Source: CAYSFW01 sp050329935
GTDB taxonomy: Bacteria > Pseudomonadota > Gammaproteobacteria > UWMA-0217
Assembly: GCA_050329935.1 (NCBI GenBank)
Contig: JBHJOI010000128.1
Location: 1 to 38,032 of the forward strand
Reading direction: 5' to 3'
Length of the DNA: 38,032 nt
Under the pieces are notes generated by a model. The model worked only from the letters and a program-made list of their open reading frames with translations, did not search any database and was not told the origin of the DNA. Shown here in pieces: positions 1 to 10,170 of the stretch (positions are counted from its first letter, which is position 1; every line of letters starts with the position of its first letter). Both the position numbers and the translations under genes were made by a program.

Positions 1-585
1 GGATTCCATCAGGGCCAGCAGGCTTGCCGCCTGCACCAACAGGCCGGATATAAGACTGCATCCTTACCTCAGTGCCGCATGCAAAAAATCCCTTGTCACT
101 CCGGGAGGCGTCCATATAAAGCGCTTCCCTAAGCGTTTATGTGCCATGCTGCGCACCGCGTATAAACGTTTAGTAAGTAGATGCACGCAGATGTTGAATA
201 TGTTCAATGGGATAGCTATACCGCTCAGCGTAGGATTCAAATATTTTCACGCTCCCATCGCTCGCGTTGCCCGAGTTCCACCGGAGAGCAGCCTTGGTTG
301 CTGTGGCAGCCTGGCACGGAGCATTCAGCACCGCACCTCGGCGTTTCACCGAAGCTCGCAACAACCCGTTGATGTGAACTGAATACATTCCCGCATCCCC
401 GATCCAACCCAGACGAAACCATCGTCAATATTCAGCGGCATGCTCATTTTCGTTTGCTGCCGCGCTTTGTGTATTGCCCAAGGATAGCGCGATTATTTAG
501 TCGGAAACGTGAAGGGCATCTCGTTCGAGATCGCCGTTCGACTGCGATTGTGTGGCGATCTCGGTTGGTCGCCGGCCCGAGCGGG
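1..585. other. No recognisable gene (left edge)
   Basis: I see no protein I recognise on either strand here; the short open frames have no family resemblance and overlap each other on opposite strands. Two structures are visible: a perfect hairpin at 18-34 (GCAGGC, 5-nt loop, GCCTGC) and an imperfect one at about 113-143 built on CGCTT/AAGCG plus flanking A/T pairs. A 6-bp inverted repeat at 575-595 (GCCCGA/TCGGGC) lies just beyond the stop of the Cys-rich gene and could be part of a terminator, but there is no U-tract. The stretch is less GC-rich than the operon beside it. Confidence 0.5.
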
Positions 586-777
586 TCAGTCGGGCGTGTC
601 GCAACGCCCGCGACTACAAGCACCACAACCCATTCCACAACCTTTGCCTTCGCCGTATTCGCGGAGTGGGCCGAATTCCGGGTGGCGGTGGGCGAAGCGT
701 CGCGCGGTGTGTTGCACAAGGAGCCTGCCGAGCAGCAGAGCGGGGACGGCGATCAGTGCGATGAGGTAGTCGAGCAT
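586..777 (-). CDS. Small Cys-rich single-span membrane protein, last gene of the rnf operon
   Basis: The 63-residue product has a hydrophobic N-terminal segment (about residues 3-20), a short basic linker, and a Gly/Cys-rich tail with Cys47, Cys51, Cys54 and Cys59 (CGMGCGAC then C). Its ATG follows the rnfA stop by only three bases, with a GGGGAA ribosome site inside the end of rnfA, so it is very likely translated with rnfA. I do not recognise a named family. The layout recalls NqrM, a small single-span Cys-rich factor needed to load iron into the NqrD/NqrE site of Na+-NQR; RnfA and RnfE are the homologues of NqrE and NqrD. A role in iron-site assembly of Rnf is therefore an inference from context and shape, not from sequence identity. 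Confidence 0.7.
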   Translation of the reverse strand: MLDYLIALIAVPALLLGRLLVQHTARRFAHRHPEFGPLREYGEGKGCGMGCGACSRGRCDTPD

Positions 778-780
778 GGT

Positions 781-1368
781 TTATTCCCCCGCGCCGAGGC
801 CGGCGAAGCCCATGAAGACGAGCGACAGCAGGCCGGCGAGCATCAGGGATAACGCGGTGCCCTGGGCGATGGTGGGCACGTTGGCGAGTTGCAGCCGTTC
901 GCGCAGGCCGGCCATCAGGATCAGCGCGAGGGTGAAGCCAGCACCGCCGCCGAGGGAGAACACCATCGCTTGCAGGAAGTCGTAGTCGCGCGCGGTCTGG
1001 AACAACGCGACCCCGAGCACCGCGCAGTTGGTGGTGATCAGCGGCAGATAGATCCCGAGCGAGCGGAACAGCGCGGGATGGAATTTCTTGACGAACATCT
1101 CGACCAGTTGCACCGCCGAGGCGATGACGACGATATAGGCGATCAGGCGCAGGTATTCGATGCCGAAGCTGGTGACAACCCAGTTCAGGCCATAGGCGCA
1201 CAAGGACGCGACCAGCATGACGAAGGTGGTCGCGGCCCCCATCGGCGCGGCGGTTTCGAGCTTGCCGGAGACGCCGAGGAACGGGCACAGCCCGAGGAAC
1301 ATCGCGAGCACGAAGTTATTGGTCAGCAACGCGCCGATGAAGATTTGGCTTAAGGATTCAGGCGCCAT
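781..1368 (-). CDS. rnfA: Rnf complex membrane subunit RnfA
   Basis: RnfA is an integral membrane subunit of the Rnf ferredoxin:NAD+ oxidoreductase, which couples electron transfer between ferredoxin and NAD(H) to ion movement across the inner membrane. The 195-residue protein has about six hydrophobic spans. It carries the paired motifs LGLCPFLGVS near the N terminus and TTNCAVLG in the middle; their cysteines are those that, with the equivalents in RnfE, hold the iron site inside the membrane. Length matches the family (about 193). Its start overlaps the end of rnfE by 11 bases, typical of translational coupling. The next gene downstream is the small Cys-rich protein. Confidence 0.96.
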   Translation of the reverse strand: MAPESLSQIFIGALLTNNFVLAMFLGLCPFLGVSGKLETAAPMGAATTFVMLVASLCAYGLNWVVTSFGIEYLRLIAYIVVIASAVQLVEMFVKKFHPALFRSLGIYLPLITTNCAVLGVALFQTARDYDFLQAMVFSLGGGAGFTLALILMAGLRERLQLANVPTIAQGTALSLMLAGLLSLVFMGFAGLGAGE

Positions 1369-2023
1369 GCGGTTGTCCTCCGTTGGCGGCGCGCGCGGCC
1401 TGGCGTGCCTCGGTCCGGGTGCGCCACCAATTGAACAACAGCAGCCAGGCGCCGAGCACGAAGAAGCCGCCCGGGGGCAGGATCATGATCACCCACGGCT
1501 GAAACTCGGGTCCGAACAACGAGAGGCCGAACAGTTGTCCGGCGCCGAGGATTTCCCGCACCGAGCCGAGCGCGAGCAGGCCGAGCGTGAATCCGGCGCC
1601 CATGCCGAGCGCGTTGGTCACCGCGCGCAGCGGCGGGTGTTTCGACGAGTGCGCCTCGGCGCGGCCGAGTATGATGCAGTTGGCGACAATCAGTTGGATG
1701 AACGCGCCGAGCGCCTCGTAGATTTCGAGGCTGATCGCCTGGATCAGATAATCCACCACGGTGACGAAGGTCGCGATGATCAGGATGTAGGTCGCGATCC
1801 GCACTTCCTTCGGGACGTGGTTGCGCACCAGAGAAATCAGCAGCGCCGAGGCCACCAGCACAAAGGTGGTGGCGATGCCCATGCTGATTGCGTTCACCGC
1901 CGAGACGGTGACCGCGAGTACCGGGCACATGCCGAGCGCCATCACGAACACCGGGTTTTGTTTCCAGATGCCCTCGATGAGTTCGTCGAAGGTGGTGGGT
2001 GTTTTTGCGCTGGGAGGGTTCAT
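1358..2023 (-). CDS. rnfE: Rnf complex membrane subunit RnfE
   Basis: RnfE is the membrane partner and paralogue of RnfA, inverted in topology relative to it, and shares the intramembrane iron site. The 221-residue product starts with a short cytoplasmic stretch and shows six hydrophobic segments. The motifs LGMCPVLAV and VANCIILGR supply the conserved cysteines. The C-terminal tail is Arg/Ala-rich and slightly variable, as usual. The gene lies 34 bases after rnfG and overlaps rnfA. The family also includes NqrD; the rnf gene order and RnfC/RnfB neighbours settle it as RnfE. Confidence 0.96.
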   Translation of the reverse strand: MNPPSAKTPTTFDELIEGIWKQNPVFVMALGMCPVLAVTVSAVNAISMGIATTFVLVASALLISLVRNHVPKEVRIATYILIIATFVTVVDYLIQAISLEIYEALGAFIQLIVANCIILGRAEAHSSKHPPLRAVTNALGMGAGFTLGLLALGSVREILGAGQLFGLSLFGPEFQPWVIMILPPGGFFVLGAWLLLFNWWRTRTEARQAARAANGGQPHGA

Positions 2024-2057
2024 GGCGATTGGCGTGGGTTTGGCGTTGCGGCGCGTT

Positions 2058-2759
2058 TCATCGTGGCGCGGGCGCCGCGAGTGTGGTCAGGTGGGGCACC
2101 AGCAGCGGGAGCAGGCGTTGCGCGCTGTCGTTGATGCCGCGGCCGACGGCCTTGGCGGTGATGGTCGCGCCGGCGATGGCGTCGATCTCCCAGGGTTCCT
2201 TTTTGCTGCCGTGCTTGACGGTCTTGATCGCGTTGGCGAGCGCGCTAGCGTCGGCGGCGAGGCGGGCGTCGAGGGCCTCGAAATTCTTGAGGAACGCCGG
2301 GTCGGTGCTGATCTTGTCGCCAATGCCGGGGGTCTCGCGGGTGAACACGACGCGAAAACCGGTGATCGCCTGGCGCTCGGGATCGTAGCCGTAGAGCACG
2401 CGCACGACGTCGGCGTAACCCTTGGCCGCGCCTTCGGCGGCAATGCCGGCGAGTGTGCCATCGGCCGCGTAGGCGGCGTGGAACGGGACGTCGTTGGGGC
2501 CTGGCTTGCCGTTCGCGGGCACGATGCCGGTGGGGGTCGCGAACAGCGGTTCGATCCGCACCGCGCCGGGGATGACCTTGAACACCGCCCGTTCCAGCGC
2601 GATGCGGCGGTTGGCGTTGGCGGCGTCGAGCGTGCCGCGATACGCGGTGACGATCGCGAGCGCGCACAGCGTCGCGACCAGCCCGAGGGTGCGGACCATC
2701 GCGAGGCTTTGATGCTTGGGCGCCGCGTGCGCCACGGGGTTGGCCGGTTGCTGGGTCAT
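2058..2759 (-). CDS. rnfG: Rnf complex subunit RnfG, covalent FMN carrier
   Basis: RnfG is a single-span periplasm-facing subunit that carries FMN bound through a phosphoester to threonine. The 233-residue protein has one N-terminal membrane segment (about residues 21-40) and an FMN-binding domain. The flavinylation motif is seen as AGATITAKAV near residue 190; the residue before GAT is Ala rather than the more usual Ser or Asp, while the acceptor Thr is present. The start codon overlaps the rnfD stop (ATGA). Attachment of FMN needs an ApbE-type flavin transferase, which is not encoded in this window. Confidence 0.95.
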   Translation of the reverse strand: MTQQPANPVAHAAPKHQSLAMVRTLGLVATLCALAIVTAYRGTLDAANANRRIALERAVFKVIPGAVRIEPLFATPTGIVPANGKPGPNDVPFHAAYAADGTLAGIAAEGAAKGYADVVRVLYGYDPERQAITGFRVVFTRETPGIGDKISTDPAFLKNFEALDARLAADASALANAIKTVKHGSKKEPWEIDAIAGATITAKAVGRGINDSAQRLLPLLVPHLTTLAAPAPR

Positions 2760-3808
2760 GTCCGCTTGCCCGGTTTCACCGCGCCGAACACGCGCGGCTG
2801 AGTGTAGCGGTCGATCAACGGCGCCAGCGCGTTGGCGAACAGAATCGCGTACATCACGCCCTCGGTGAGCCCGCCAAGGTAGCGGATCACCACGGTCAGC
2901 CCGCCGATCACGGCGCCATAGATCCAGACCCCCGCGGGTGTCATCGGCGCGGTCGCCATGTCGGTGGCCATGAACACCGCGCCCAGCATCAACCCGCCCG
3001 AAACGAGCACGAACAGCGGATCGGGGTAGCGCGCGGCGTCCCACAGTTGAAAGCCCCAGGCCAGCAGCACGGCCGAGCCGAGCACCGCGACCGGAATCCG
3101 CCAGTCCATGAAGCGGCGCAGCGCGAGATAGAGGCCGCAGACGAGGATCAGCAGTGCCGAGGTTTCCCCGGCGGAGGCGGTCGCGACACCGCTTATGAAA
3201 TCCTGCCAGGGCGTGACCACGTTATCGAACTGCCAGCGCGCGAGCGGCGTCGCGCCGGTGAAGCCATCGACCTGTTGTTGCGCCCACCCGAGCGTGTCCA
3301 CCGGCCGCATGAACGGCAGGGTCAGCGAACTCGGAATGAATTCGACGAAGCGCGACGGGAAGTACGCCGGCGTCCAACTCGTGATCGCGGCCGGGAACGC
3401 GGCCTGGGCGAACGCACGACCGACCAGCGCCGGGTTGAACACGTTGCCGCCGAGACCGCCGAACAGCGCCTTGCCGAGCGCGATCGCGATGAAGCCCGCG
3501 ACCGCGCCCATCCACAGCGGAAACCCGGGCGGCAGGGTCAGCGCGAGCAACAGCCCGGTGATGACCGCCGAGCCGTCGGCGAGCGTGTTGGCGCGTGCGG
3601 CGAGGTGGCTCAGCCAGCGCTCGGTGCCGAGGCAGCTCGCGGTGACGACCAGCACCAGCGCCAGCGCGCTCAGGCCGTATTGCCAGATCGAGAATGCGAC
3701 GATCGGCAGCAACGCGTACACCACGTTGCGCATGATCACCGGCACGTCTTGCACCGCCTTTTGGTGCGGCGCGGTGCGCAGCTCGATCAGGCCACGCCGC
3801 GGCGCCAT
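2756..3808 (-). CDS. rnfD: Rnf complex membrane subunit RnfD
   Basis: RnfD is a polytopic membrane subunit with a covalently attached FMN and is homologous to NqrB. The 350-residue product begins MAPRRGLIEL; the start is chosen because its ATG overlaps the rnfC stop (TGATG) and it matches the family N terminus (the PH..AVQDVPVIMRNV stretch). About nine hydrophobic spans are visible. The FMN-threonine motif is present as DGFTGATPLA at about residue 185-195, and the conserved GGNVFNPALVGRAF segment lies near residue 125-140. Neighbours rnfC and rnfG overlap it by one and four bases, so the block is a tightly coupled unit. Confidence 0.95.
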   Translation of the reverse strand: MAPRRGLIELRTAPHQKAVQDVPVIMRNVVYALLPIVAFSIWQYGLSALALVLVVTASCLGTERWLSHLAARANTLADGSAVITGLLLALTLPPGFPLWMGAVAGFIAIALGKALFGGLGGNVFNPALVGRAFAQAAFPAAITSWTPAYFPSRFVEFIPSSLTLPFMRPVDTLGWAQQQVDGFTGATPLARWQFDNVVTPWQDFISGVATASAGETSALLILVCGLYLALRRFMDWRIPVAVLGSAVLLAWGFQLWDAARYPDPLFVLVSGGLMLGAVFMATDMATAPMTPAGVWIYGAVIGGLTVVIRYLGGLTEGVMYAILFANALAPLIDRYTQPRVFGAVKPGKRT

Positions 3809-5160
3809 CAGCTCGCGCGCTCCCGCAGGTCGCGGTTGATCGCCTTGGCGACGCGGAATTGCTGTACCAGCGGGATGTTCGACGGGCACACGTAGCTGCA
3901 GCAGCCGCACTCGAAGCAGTTGTTGAGGTAGAATTCCTGTTCCATCTGGGCGAACTCGCGCTTCGCTGCGAGCCAGCCGAGCTGGGCGGGGTTCAACAGC
4001 ATCGGGCAGGCCTGGACGCAGCGCCCGCACTTGATGCAGGGGTAGGTTTGACGGTCGGCGGACTGTTCGGCGACCCGTTCGTGAAACACGAGTATCCCCG
4101 AGGTGCCCTTGGTGACCGGCACTTCGAGCGAGGCGATCGAGGTGCCCATCATCGGTCCGCCGAGAATGATTTTTTCGTGATCGGCCTCAATGCCGAGGGT
4201 TTCGAGCACGTAACCGACCGGGGTGCCGATCGGGATGATGTAGTTGCCGGGCTTGGCGACCGCCGTGCCGGTGACGGTGACCACCCGCTCGATCAGGCCC
4301 TCGCCGCGCGGCAGCAGGCGACCCACCTCGGCCAGCGTGCCGACGTTGTTGACCACCACGCCGACATCGGCCGGGAACCCGCCGACCGGGATCTCGACCC
4401 CGAGCAGCGACTTGAGCAGCATGCGCTCGGAGCCTTGCGGATACTTGCTCTCGACCAGTTGCACCGTGATCGGATCCTCGGGCGAGAGCCGCGCCCAGAG
4501 CGCGTCGGCGGCGTCGCGCTTGTTGTCCTCGATGCCGATGATCGCGCGTTTCGCGCCGGTTGCGCGCAGTGCGAGCCGCACGCCGCGCAGCAGGTCGTCG
4601 GGGCGCTCCAGCATCACCCGATGGTCGCAGGTCAGATAGGGTTCGCACTCGCTGCCGTTGACCACCAGGGTGTCGACGACCTTGTGCAGGTGCGGTTCGA
4701 GTTTGACGTGCGACGGAAACGCGGCGCCACCGAGGCCGGCCATGCCGGTTTCCCACACTGCCTGGATGACCCGCTCCGGCGACATCCGATCGACATCGCG
4801 CAGGATGCGATCCTGTACCTCCTGGGTGTCGGCCTCGTACACGTCGATGATGATCGCGAGTTCGCGCGGCCCGCGCGCGCTCGGCATCGGTTCGATCGCG
4901 GCCACGACGCCGGTCGCGGGCGCGTGCACCGGCACCGACATCCAGCCGTCGGCCTCGGCGATCACTTCGCCGCGCACGACTTCCTGCCCGATTCGCACCA
5001 CCGGCCGGGCCGGTATACCGATGTGTTGCAACACCGGCACGATCAGCCGCAGCGCGAACGGCAGGCGGCGAATCGGCTGCGAACGGGTCTCGTCCTTGTG
5101 GTAGGCGGGGTGGATGCCGTGCCGGAATCCGCCCAAAAACCAATTGCTCAGGCTTTTCAT
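3808..5160 (-). CDS. rnfC: Rnf complex peripheral subunit RnfC, NADH- and Fe-S-binding
   Basis: RnfC is the cytoplasmic subunit that binds NAD(H) and FMN and carries two [4Fe-4S] clusters. The 450-residue protein begins with the family's GGFRHGIHP segment, followed by a barrel-sandwich-like part and the nucleotide-binding core with GMAGLGGAAFPSHVKL (about residues 138-153) and VNGSECEPYLTCDHR. Near the C terminus are two ferredoxin motifs, CIKCGRCVQACP and CFECGCCSYVCP. It has none of the long Ala/Lys-rich tail seen in enterobacterial RnfC, so it is the compact form. The gene lies 13 bases downstream of nifJ and overlaps rnfD. Confidence 0.96.
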   Translation of the reverse strand: MKSLSNWFLGGFRHGIHPAYHKDETRSQPIRRLPFALRLIVPVLQHIGIPARPVVRIGQEVVRGEVIAEADGWMSVPVHAPATGVVAAIEPMPSARGPRELAIIIDVYEADTQEVQDRILRDVDRMSPERVIQAVWETGMAGLGGAAFPSHVKLEPHLHKVVDTLVVNGSECEPYLTCDHRVMLERPDDLLRGVRLALRATGAKRAIIGIEDNKRDAADALWARLSPEDPITVQLVESKYPQGSERMLLKSLLGVEIPVGGFPADVGVVVNNVGTLAEVGRLLPRGEGLIERVVTVTGTAVAKPGNYIIPIGTPVGYVLETLGIEADHEKIILGGPMMGTSIASLEVPVTKGTSGILVFHERVAEQSADRQTYPCIKCGRCVQACPMLLNPAQLGWLAAKREFAQMEQEFYLNNCFECGCCSYVCPSNIPLVQQFRVAKAINRDLRERAS

Positions 5161-5173
5161 CGCGGTGACCTCG

Positions 5174-8100
5174 TTACTGGTATTTCGCGGCGCGCTTCAC
5201 GAGCTGATCCAGGCCTTTTTCCGCCGGGTTGAACGGCGTGCCGGGGTGGATGCAGCCTGCGGTGCATTTCTCCGCGGCCTTGACGATATCCTTGTAGCTA
5301 CCCGCCTTCGGGTCGACGATCACGGCCTGTTTGGCGTCGTTGTAGGCGAAGATCTTCGGGTTGATCAGGATGCACTCGTCGCAGGCGGTGCATTCCGGGG
5401 TTTCGACCCAGACCGGCTCCCAGCCGGCGCCATTGCCGTTGCCCGTGGCTGTCATCGTGCCCGCGCCCGCGCCGCTTGGCGTGGCGTCGGCGACGAAGCC
5501 GCCGAGTGGCGCGGCGTTGCCGCCATTGGCCATGTTGAACAGCGCCAGCGTGAGTTTTTGCGCCATTTCGGCCTTGGCCTGGTCGGCGATGGCCTGGGTG
5601 TCGATCACCTCGCGGTCGAGGCCGACCAGACCCTTGAGCTGACGCCAGAAGTCGCGCCGCTCCAGGGTCGAGGTCACGATCTCCTGCGACACCAGCACCC
5701 GCATCAGCCGGTTCTTGCCGTCAACCGCCCAGATGTACGGAAACTTGCCGTCGCGATCGTCGTCCGCGAGTTCGAGGAATTCATCGAGCCGCAGCATGTC
5801 GTCGTTCCAGGTTTCCGGCGGTGCCTTGCGGAAGTGCTTGCGGAAGCGGCCCTCGGTGAGGGCGAAATCGGCGAAGGTCAGCGGCAGGTCGAGCTTGGCT
5901 GGTTTGCCATCGGCTTCGGTGTAATCCAGCGCGTAACGCACCCAGTCGGTGTCGAGGCTGGGGTTGCCCTCGAGGCTGGCGCAATCGCCGAGCGTGATGC
6001 CCTGGTCCGGGTCGTAGCGGAACAGCGGATAGGCGCGCGAATCGACCGCGAGCTTGCTCTGATGATCGGCGGTGTCGTCACCGACGCCGTGTTCTGGCGG
6101 GCATACGGCGTAGATGTTGAACAGCGCCGGGCGGCGGGTATTGAGACCGTCGATGTAGCCTTCCAGCAGGTGGGTGACGTGGGCGATCGAGCTTTGCAAC
6201 ACGAACGAGGTGCGGTGCGCCATCCCGATCAGGCTGATTTCCTTGCGGATCTCGGTCTTGCCTTTCCAGCTCTTGCCGTAGGGGCTCATGTCCGCGACCT
6301 GGCCGATGAAGCCCGAGGTGCAGGCCTGGCCGCCGGTGTTGGAGTAGACCTGGGTGTCGACCACCATCACCTTGATCGGCATGCCCGAGGCGAGCGCGCG
6401 CGACAGGTTCTGGAAGCCGATGTCGTACATCGCGCCATCGCCGCCGACCGCGACCACCGGCGGGCACAGCAGCCATTCCTCGTCGCTGAACTGTTTCCAG
6501 TCGAAATAGGTGAAGAATGACTCGTGCGCGGCCGGATCGTAGTCACCGGAGAGCTCCAGTTCGGCACGGCGCACGGTCTTGAAGCCTTCCGCCATTTTCG
6601 CCATGTGGCCCTCGAACAGACCCATCGCCATCGATGGCGCGTCCTGGAACAAATGGTTGGCCCACGGGAACGGGTAGGGATTGTAGGGGAAGGTCGAGCC
6701 CCAGACCGAGGTGCAGCCGGTGGCGTTGACGATGCCCATTTCGGCGCGGCCCTGGTGGGTTCGGCCGTCGGAATATCCATTTCAGCGTGCGCAGTTGCGC
6801 GAGCAGCGTGGTGACGCGCTTTAGCCACTGCTGGTCGACGGGCTGGACGGTGCGGGTCTGCTCCAGCGAGGCGGACAACGTGGATAGGGTCAGGTCGCGA
6901 TCGCGGTTGGTCTCGACCATCGCGTTGATCGCGTCGACGTCGCTGAGGTCGACCCGCTCGGCGAGCTTGAGCCGGATGTGGGTCTCCAGCTTGGCGACGA
7001 GTTCGTCGATTTTGACCAAATGTTGCTTGATCCGCGGCTGCATCAACGCGGTCACCGCGCCGGTAAACAGGTGGATCGCGGTCTTTTCGCCGCAGCCAAG
7101 GCAGGCACCGTCGCCGCAGACCATCGAGTCGAAGTTGCGCTTGTCGAGCAGCAGCGTTTCCAGCGCGCCGACCTTGGCGTCGAGGTCGTCGATACGGCTG
7201 AAGGCCTTCGGCGTAGTCGGCAATTCGAGCCAGAATTTCCAGTTCCGGCGCAGCATCTCGACCGCGGTGTCGGTCTGGGTGACCGGCTTCAGCGCGTTGT
7301 CCTCGCAGACCTCGATGCACTCCATGCAGCCCTTGCAGGTGTAGGGGTTGACCGTGATCGAGAACAAGCCGCCGCTGCCTTTTTGCTTCTTCTCGAGGTT
7401 GCTCCAGAACGGCTTGGTGATCGCGAACTGGAAGTCGCCGATGGTCGTCAACAGGCGGCCAAACTCGCGCTCCAGGCTCTCTTTATCGGCCCGCTCGAGC
7501 GTTGACTCGGCGAGGGTCTCCAGCACCGCCTGGTCGAGCAGGGTGTGAATACTCGCGGCTTCCCCGGCGACGTCGATCAATGCGCGCAATTTCCTTTCAA
7601 CCGTGCGCGCCTCGCGCCGCAGGAAGCGGGTCGGATTGCCGCGCTTCTCGATGCTCAGGATCGCCGAGTTGAAGACATCCGCGACCGAGCTGACGAGGCC
7701 CGGAATCGCGCTGTCGGGGCACACCGTGTAGCAGTTGCCGCAGGCGGTGCAGTTCTCGGGCGTGAACTCGGGGTACTCGAAGCGCACCTGGGTCATGTCG
7801 CGGTAGACGCCGGTCGCGGCCGGGATCAGCGACAAGGCCATGAACGGATCGGCGAGGTTGTCGCTGCCCTTGCCGGAGAGGTAGAAACTGCCGGTCTGCT
7901 CCCAAAAACGATGGACGTCGGAGATGCGGCCGTCGCCTTCGGGCAGACGCTTCAGCATGACCGGGAGCTTTGCACCGGTCGCGCGCACCAGCGGGTGATG
8001 GCCCAGCGTTTTGTCGGTGATCTCGCGAATCTCGTCGAAACCGCGGCGCACGACGCGCAGGTTGTCGGTGACGACCCGCTCGCCCTTGCCGCCGAATTTG

Positions 8101-10115
8101 TCGCGGAGCTGCTTTTCAATCGCCTCGAACAGCGTCTGCTCGGTGAAACCCGAGCGTTCCATCAGCGGCGACGCGGCGAAGAACGCGCCCTGGAAGGCGT
8201 TGCCCTGCATCCGGAATTCGAGTTCGGGATTGGACGATTCTTCCTTCGCGATCCTGAAGCCGTCGACATAGAACACGCGGATGCCGTGGTCGATGATGTG
8301 GCGCTGGGCGTGCTGCGGGATTTGCGCCCAGACCGCGTCGGGCGCGCCGAGGTTGCTCTGGATGATGAACACGCCGCCATTGTCGAGACCCGAGAGCGGG
8401 TTGGAATGCGAGAACACATTGGGGTCCGGCGAGAGCACGACGTCGACGTAGTGGTACTCGGAGTTGAGCCGGATCGGCTCCGGCGCGGCGGCGAGATAGT
8501 AGGTCGTGGGCTGACCTTTCTTTTCCGAGCCGTATTTCGGGTTGGCCTTGATGTCGTAGCCAAGCAGGTCGTACAGCGTCATCGCCAGGTTCTTGCCGGT
8601 GGTGATCGCGCCCCAGCCGCCGACCGAGTGCATCCGCACGGTGATCGAACCTTTCGGCATCAGGTTCGGGTTTTCGCTGCCGCGCAACGCCAGATCGCGG
8701 AGCTGCGGATAGGATTCGACGACCTGATTGAGGCGAATTTCCTGCTTTGGGTTCGCCGCCTCGCGCACGAAGTCGATGCCGAGGTAGTAGAACCGGCGTT
8801 TGCCGCCCTCGGGCAGCATGTTCTCGATCGCCGCGATCAAAGCTTCCGGTTGCAGGTCGCGGCTACCCAGGCCATAGCTCGCCGAATACAGCGGCGGCAT
8901 GTCGGTGGTCCTGGTGTAGGTGTCGTAGTCGGGGTAGGGCAGATGGCCGTTCTTGTAGGCGCCGTTTTCGAGGCACTTGGTCAGCGCGGCGCGGACCTCG
9001 CGCATGATCGGCAGATCCTCGGCGAGCGGTTGGTCGGTGCGCTCCAGCACCGCGACGCCCTTGCGGCCCTTCAGCAGCTTACCGATCAGGTCGCCCGGGA
9101 ACGGACGATACATCGTAAGGTTGACCACACCGACCTTGAGCTTACGCGTCTCGCGCAGGTAATCGGCGACCGCCTCGGCCTGCACGATCATGCTGCCCTG
9201 GCCGAGGATCAGGTATTCGGCATCCTCGCATTTATAGCCGGAGACGCGTTGGTAACGGCGTCCGGTCAGTGCGTGGTACTCCGCCATCGCCTGCTCGGTG
9301 AGCTCGCGGATGTGGGCGAAGAAGTACGGGCGCTGGGCCGCGACCGCCTGCATGTAGGCATCCTGGTTCTGCACGCTGCCGGAGAGCATCGGGTTGTCGA
9401 CGTCCCAGATCTCGGGCACGCGCCGGCGTTTCGGTCCGTAGATCATGCGTTGCGCCGGAGTCGGGCAGTCGATCAGGTCCGACGGCTTGCCGAGAAACTC
9501 CGCGACCAGCGCGCGCTCCGGGACCATCAACGGTTCGATCAGATGGGTGGTGAGAAAGCCGTCCTGCGCGACGGCCGCGGGCGTCAGCGACAGCTCGGCG
9601 ATCTTGCGCCCGATCAGGTTGAGGTCGGCCGCCTCCTGCGCGCTCTTGGCGAAGATCTGGAAGAACCCGGTGTCGTCGATGCAGTGGTAGTCGTCGTGCC
9701 CGCAGTGCACGTTCAGGCTGGCCTTGGTGATCGCGCGGCAGCCGATGTTGAGCACATAGGGCAGGCGTTTGCCGACCGCCGCGTAGAGCGACTCGTGCAT
9801 GAACGCGACGCCTTGCGCCGAGGAGAAGTTGGTCGCGCGCAGCCCGGTCATCGACATGCCGGCGGTGACCGCGGCGGCGGCGTGTTCGGATTCCGGCTCG
9901 ATGAAGACCAGCGGCTTGTTCGAGATGTTGATGTGGCCTTTCGCCACTTCCTCGGCCCAGAACTCGCCCATCTGCGTCGATGGCGTGATCGGGTAGGCAC
10001 CCGCGGCGTCCGAGGCCTCGCGCTCGCACATGATCACGGCCGCGTTGCCGTCCATCGCCATGCGCGTGCCGGGGTATTTGAACGACCGGGCGACTTCTTT
10101 CTTGGTACCAAACAT
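5174..10115 (-). CDS. nifJ: Long pyruvate:ferredoxin (flavodoxin) oxidoreductase, with one apparent frameshift
   Basis: PFOR oxidises pyruvate and CoA to acetyl-CoA and CO2 and reduces ferredoxin. The start at 10115 is set by AGAGGTGAG just upstream and the N terminus MFGTKKEV. In order: alpha domain with GAYPITPSTQMGEFW (about residue 35), transketolase C-like domain, gamma domain (about 560-700), Fe-S motifs CTACGNCYTVCP (about 790) and CKGCMECIEVC (about 926), GDGACLGCGEKT (about 1000), then the TPP domain with GGDGAMYDIGFQN (about 1222) and SNTGGQACTSG, and a C-terminal ferredoxin-like part with CTACDEC (about 1573). The reading frame shifts by one base between 6741 and 6785; joined, it gives about 1646 residues against roughly 1170-1200 for ordinary NifJ. 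The downstream frame has a TGA just before the switch, so an unmodified product would stop early or need correction. The substrate could be another 2-oxoacid. Confidence 0.9.
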
Positions 10116-10170
10116 CTCTCTCACCTCTTGATTCGCAGTCCCCCGCGTCACGGGGATGTTTCGCTCCGGA

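Noticed and set aside
146..428. Several overlapping small frames at the left edge
   Set aside because: They overlap on both strands, show no domain or membrane features, and have no ribosome sites.
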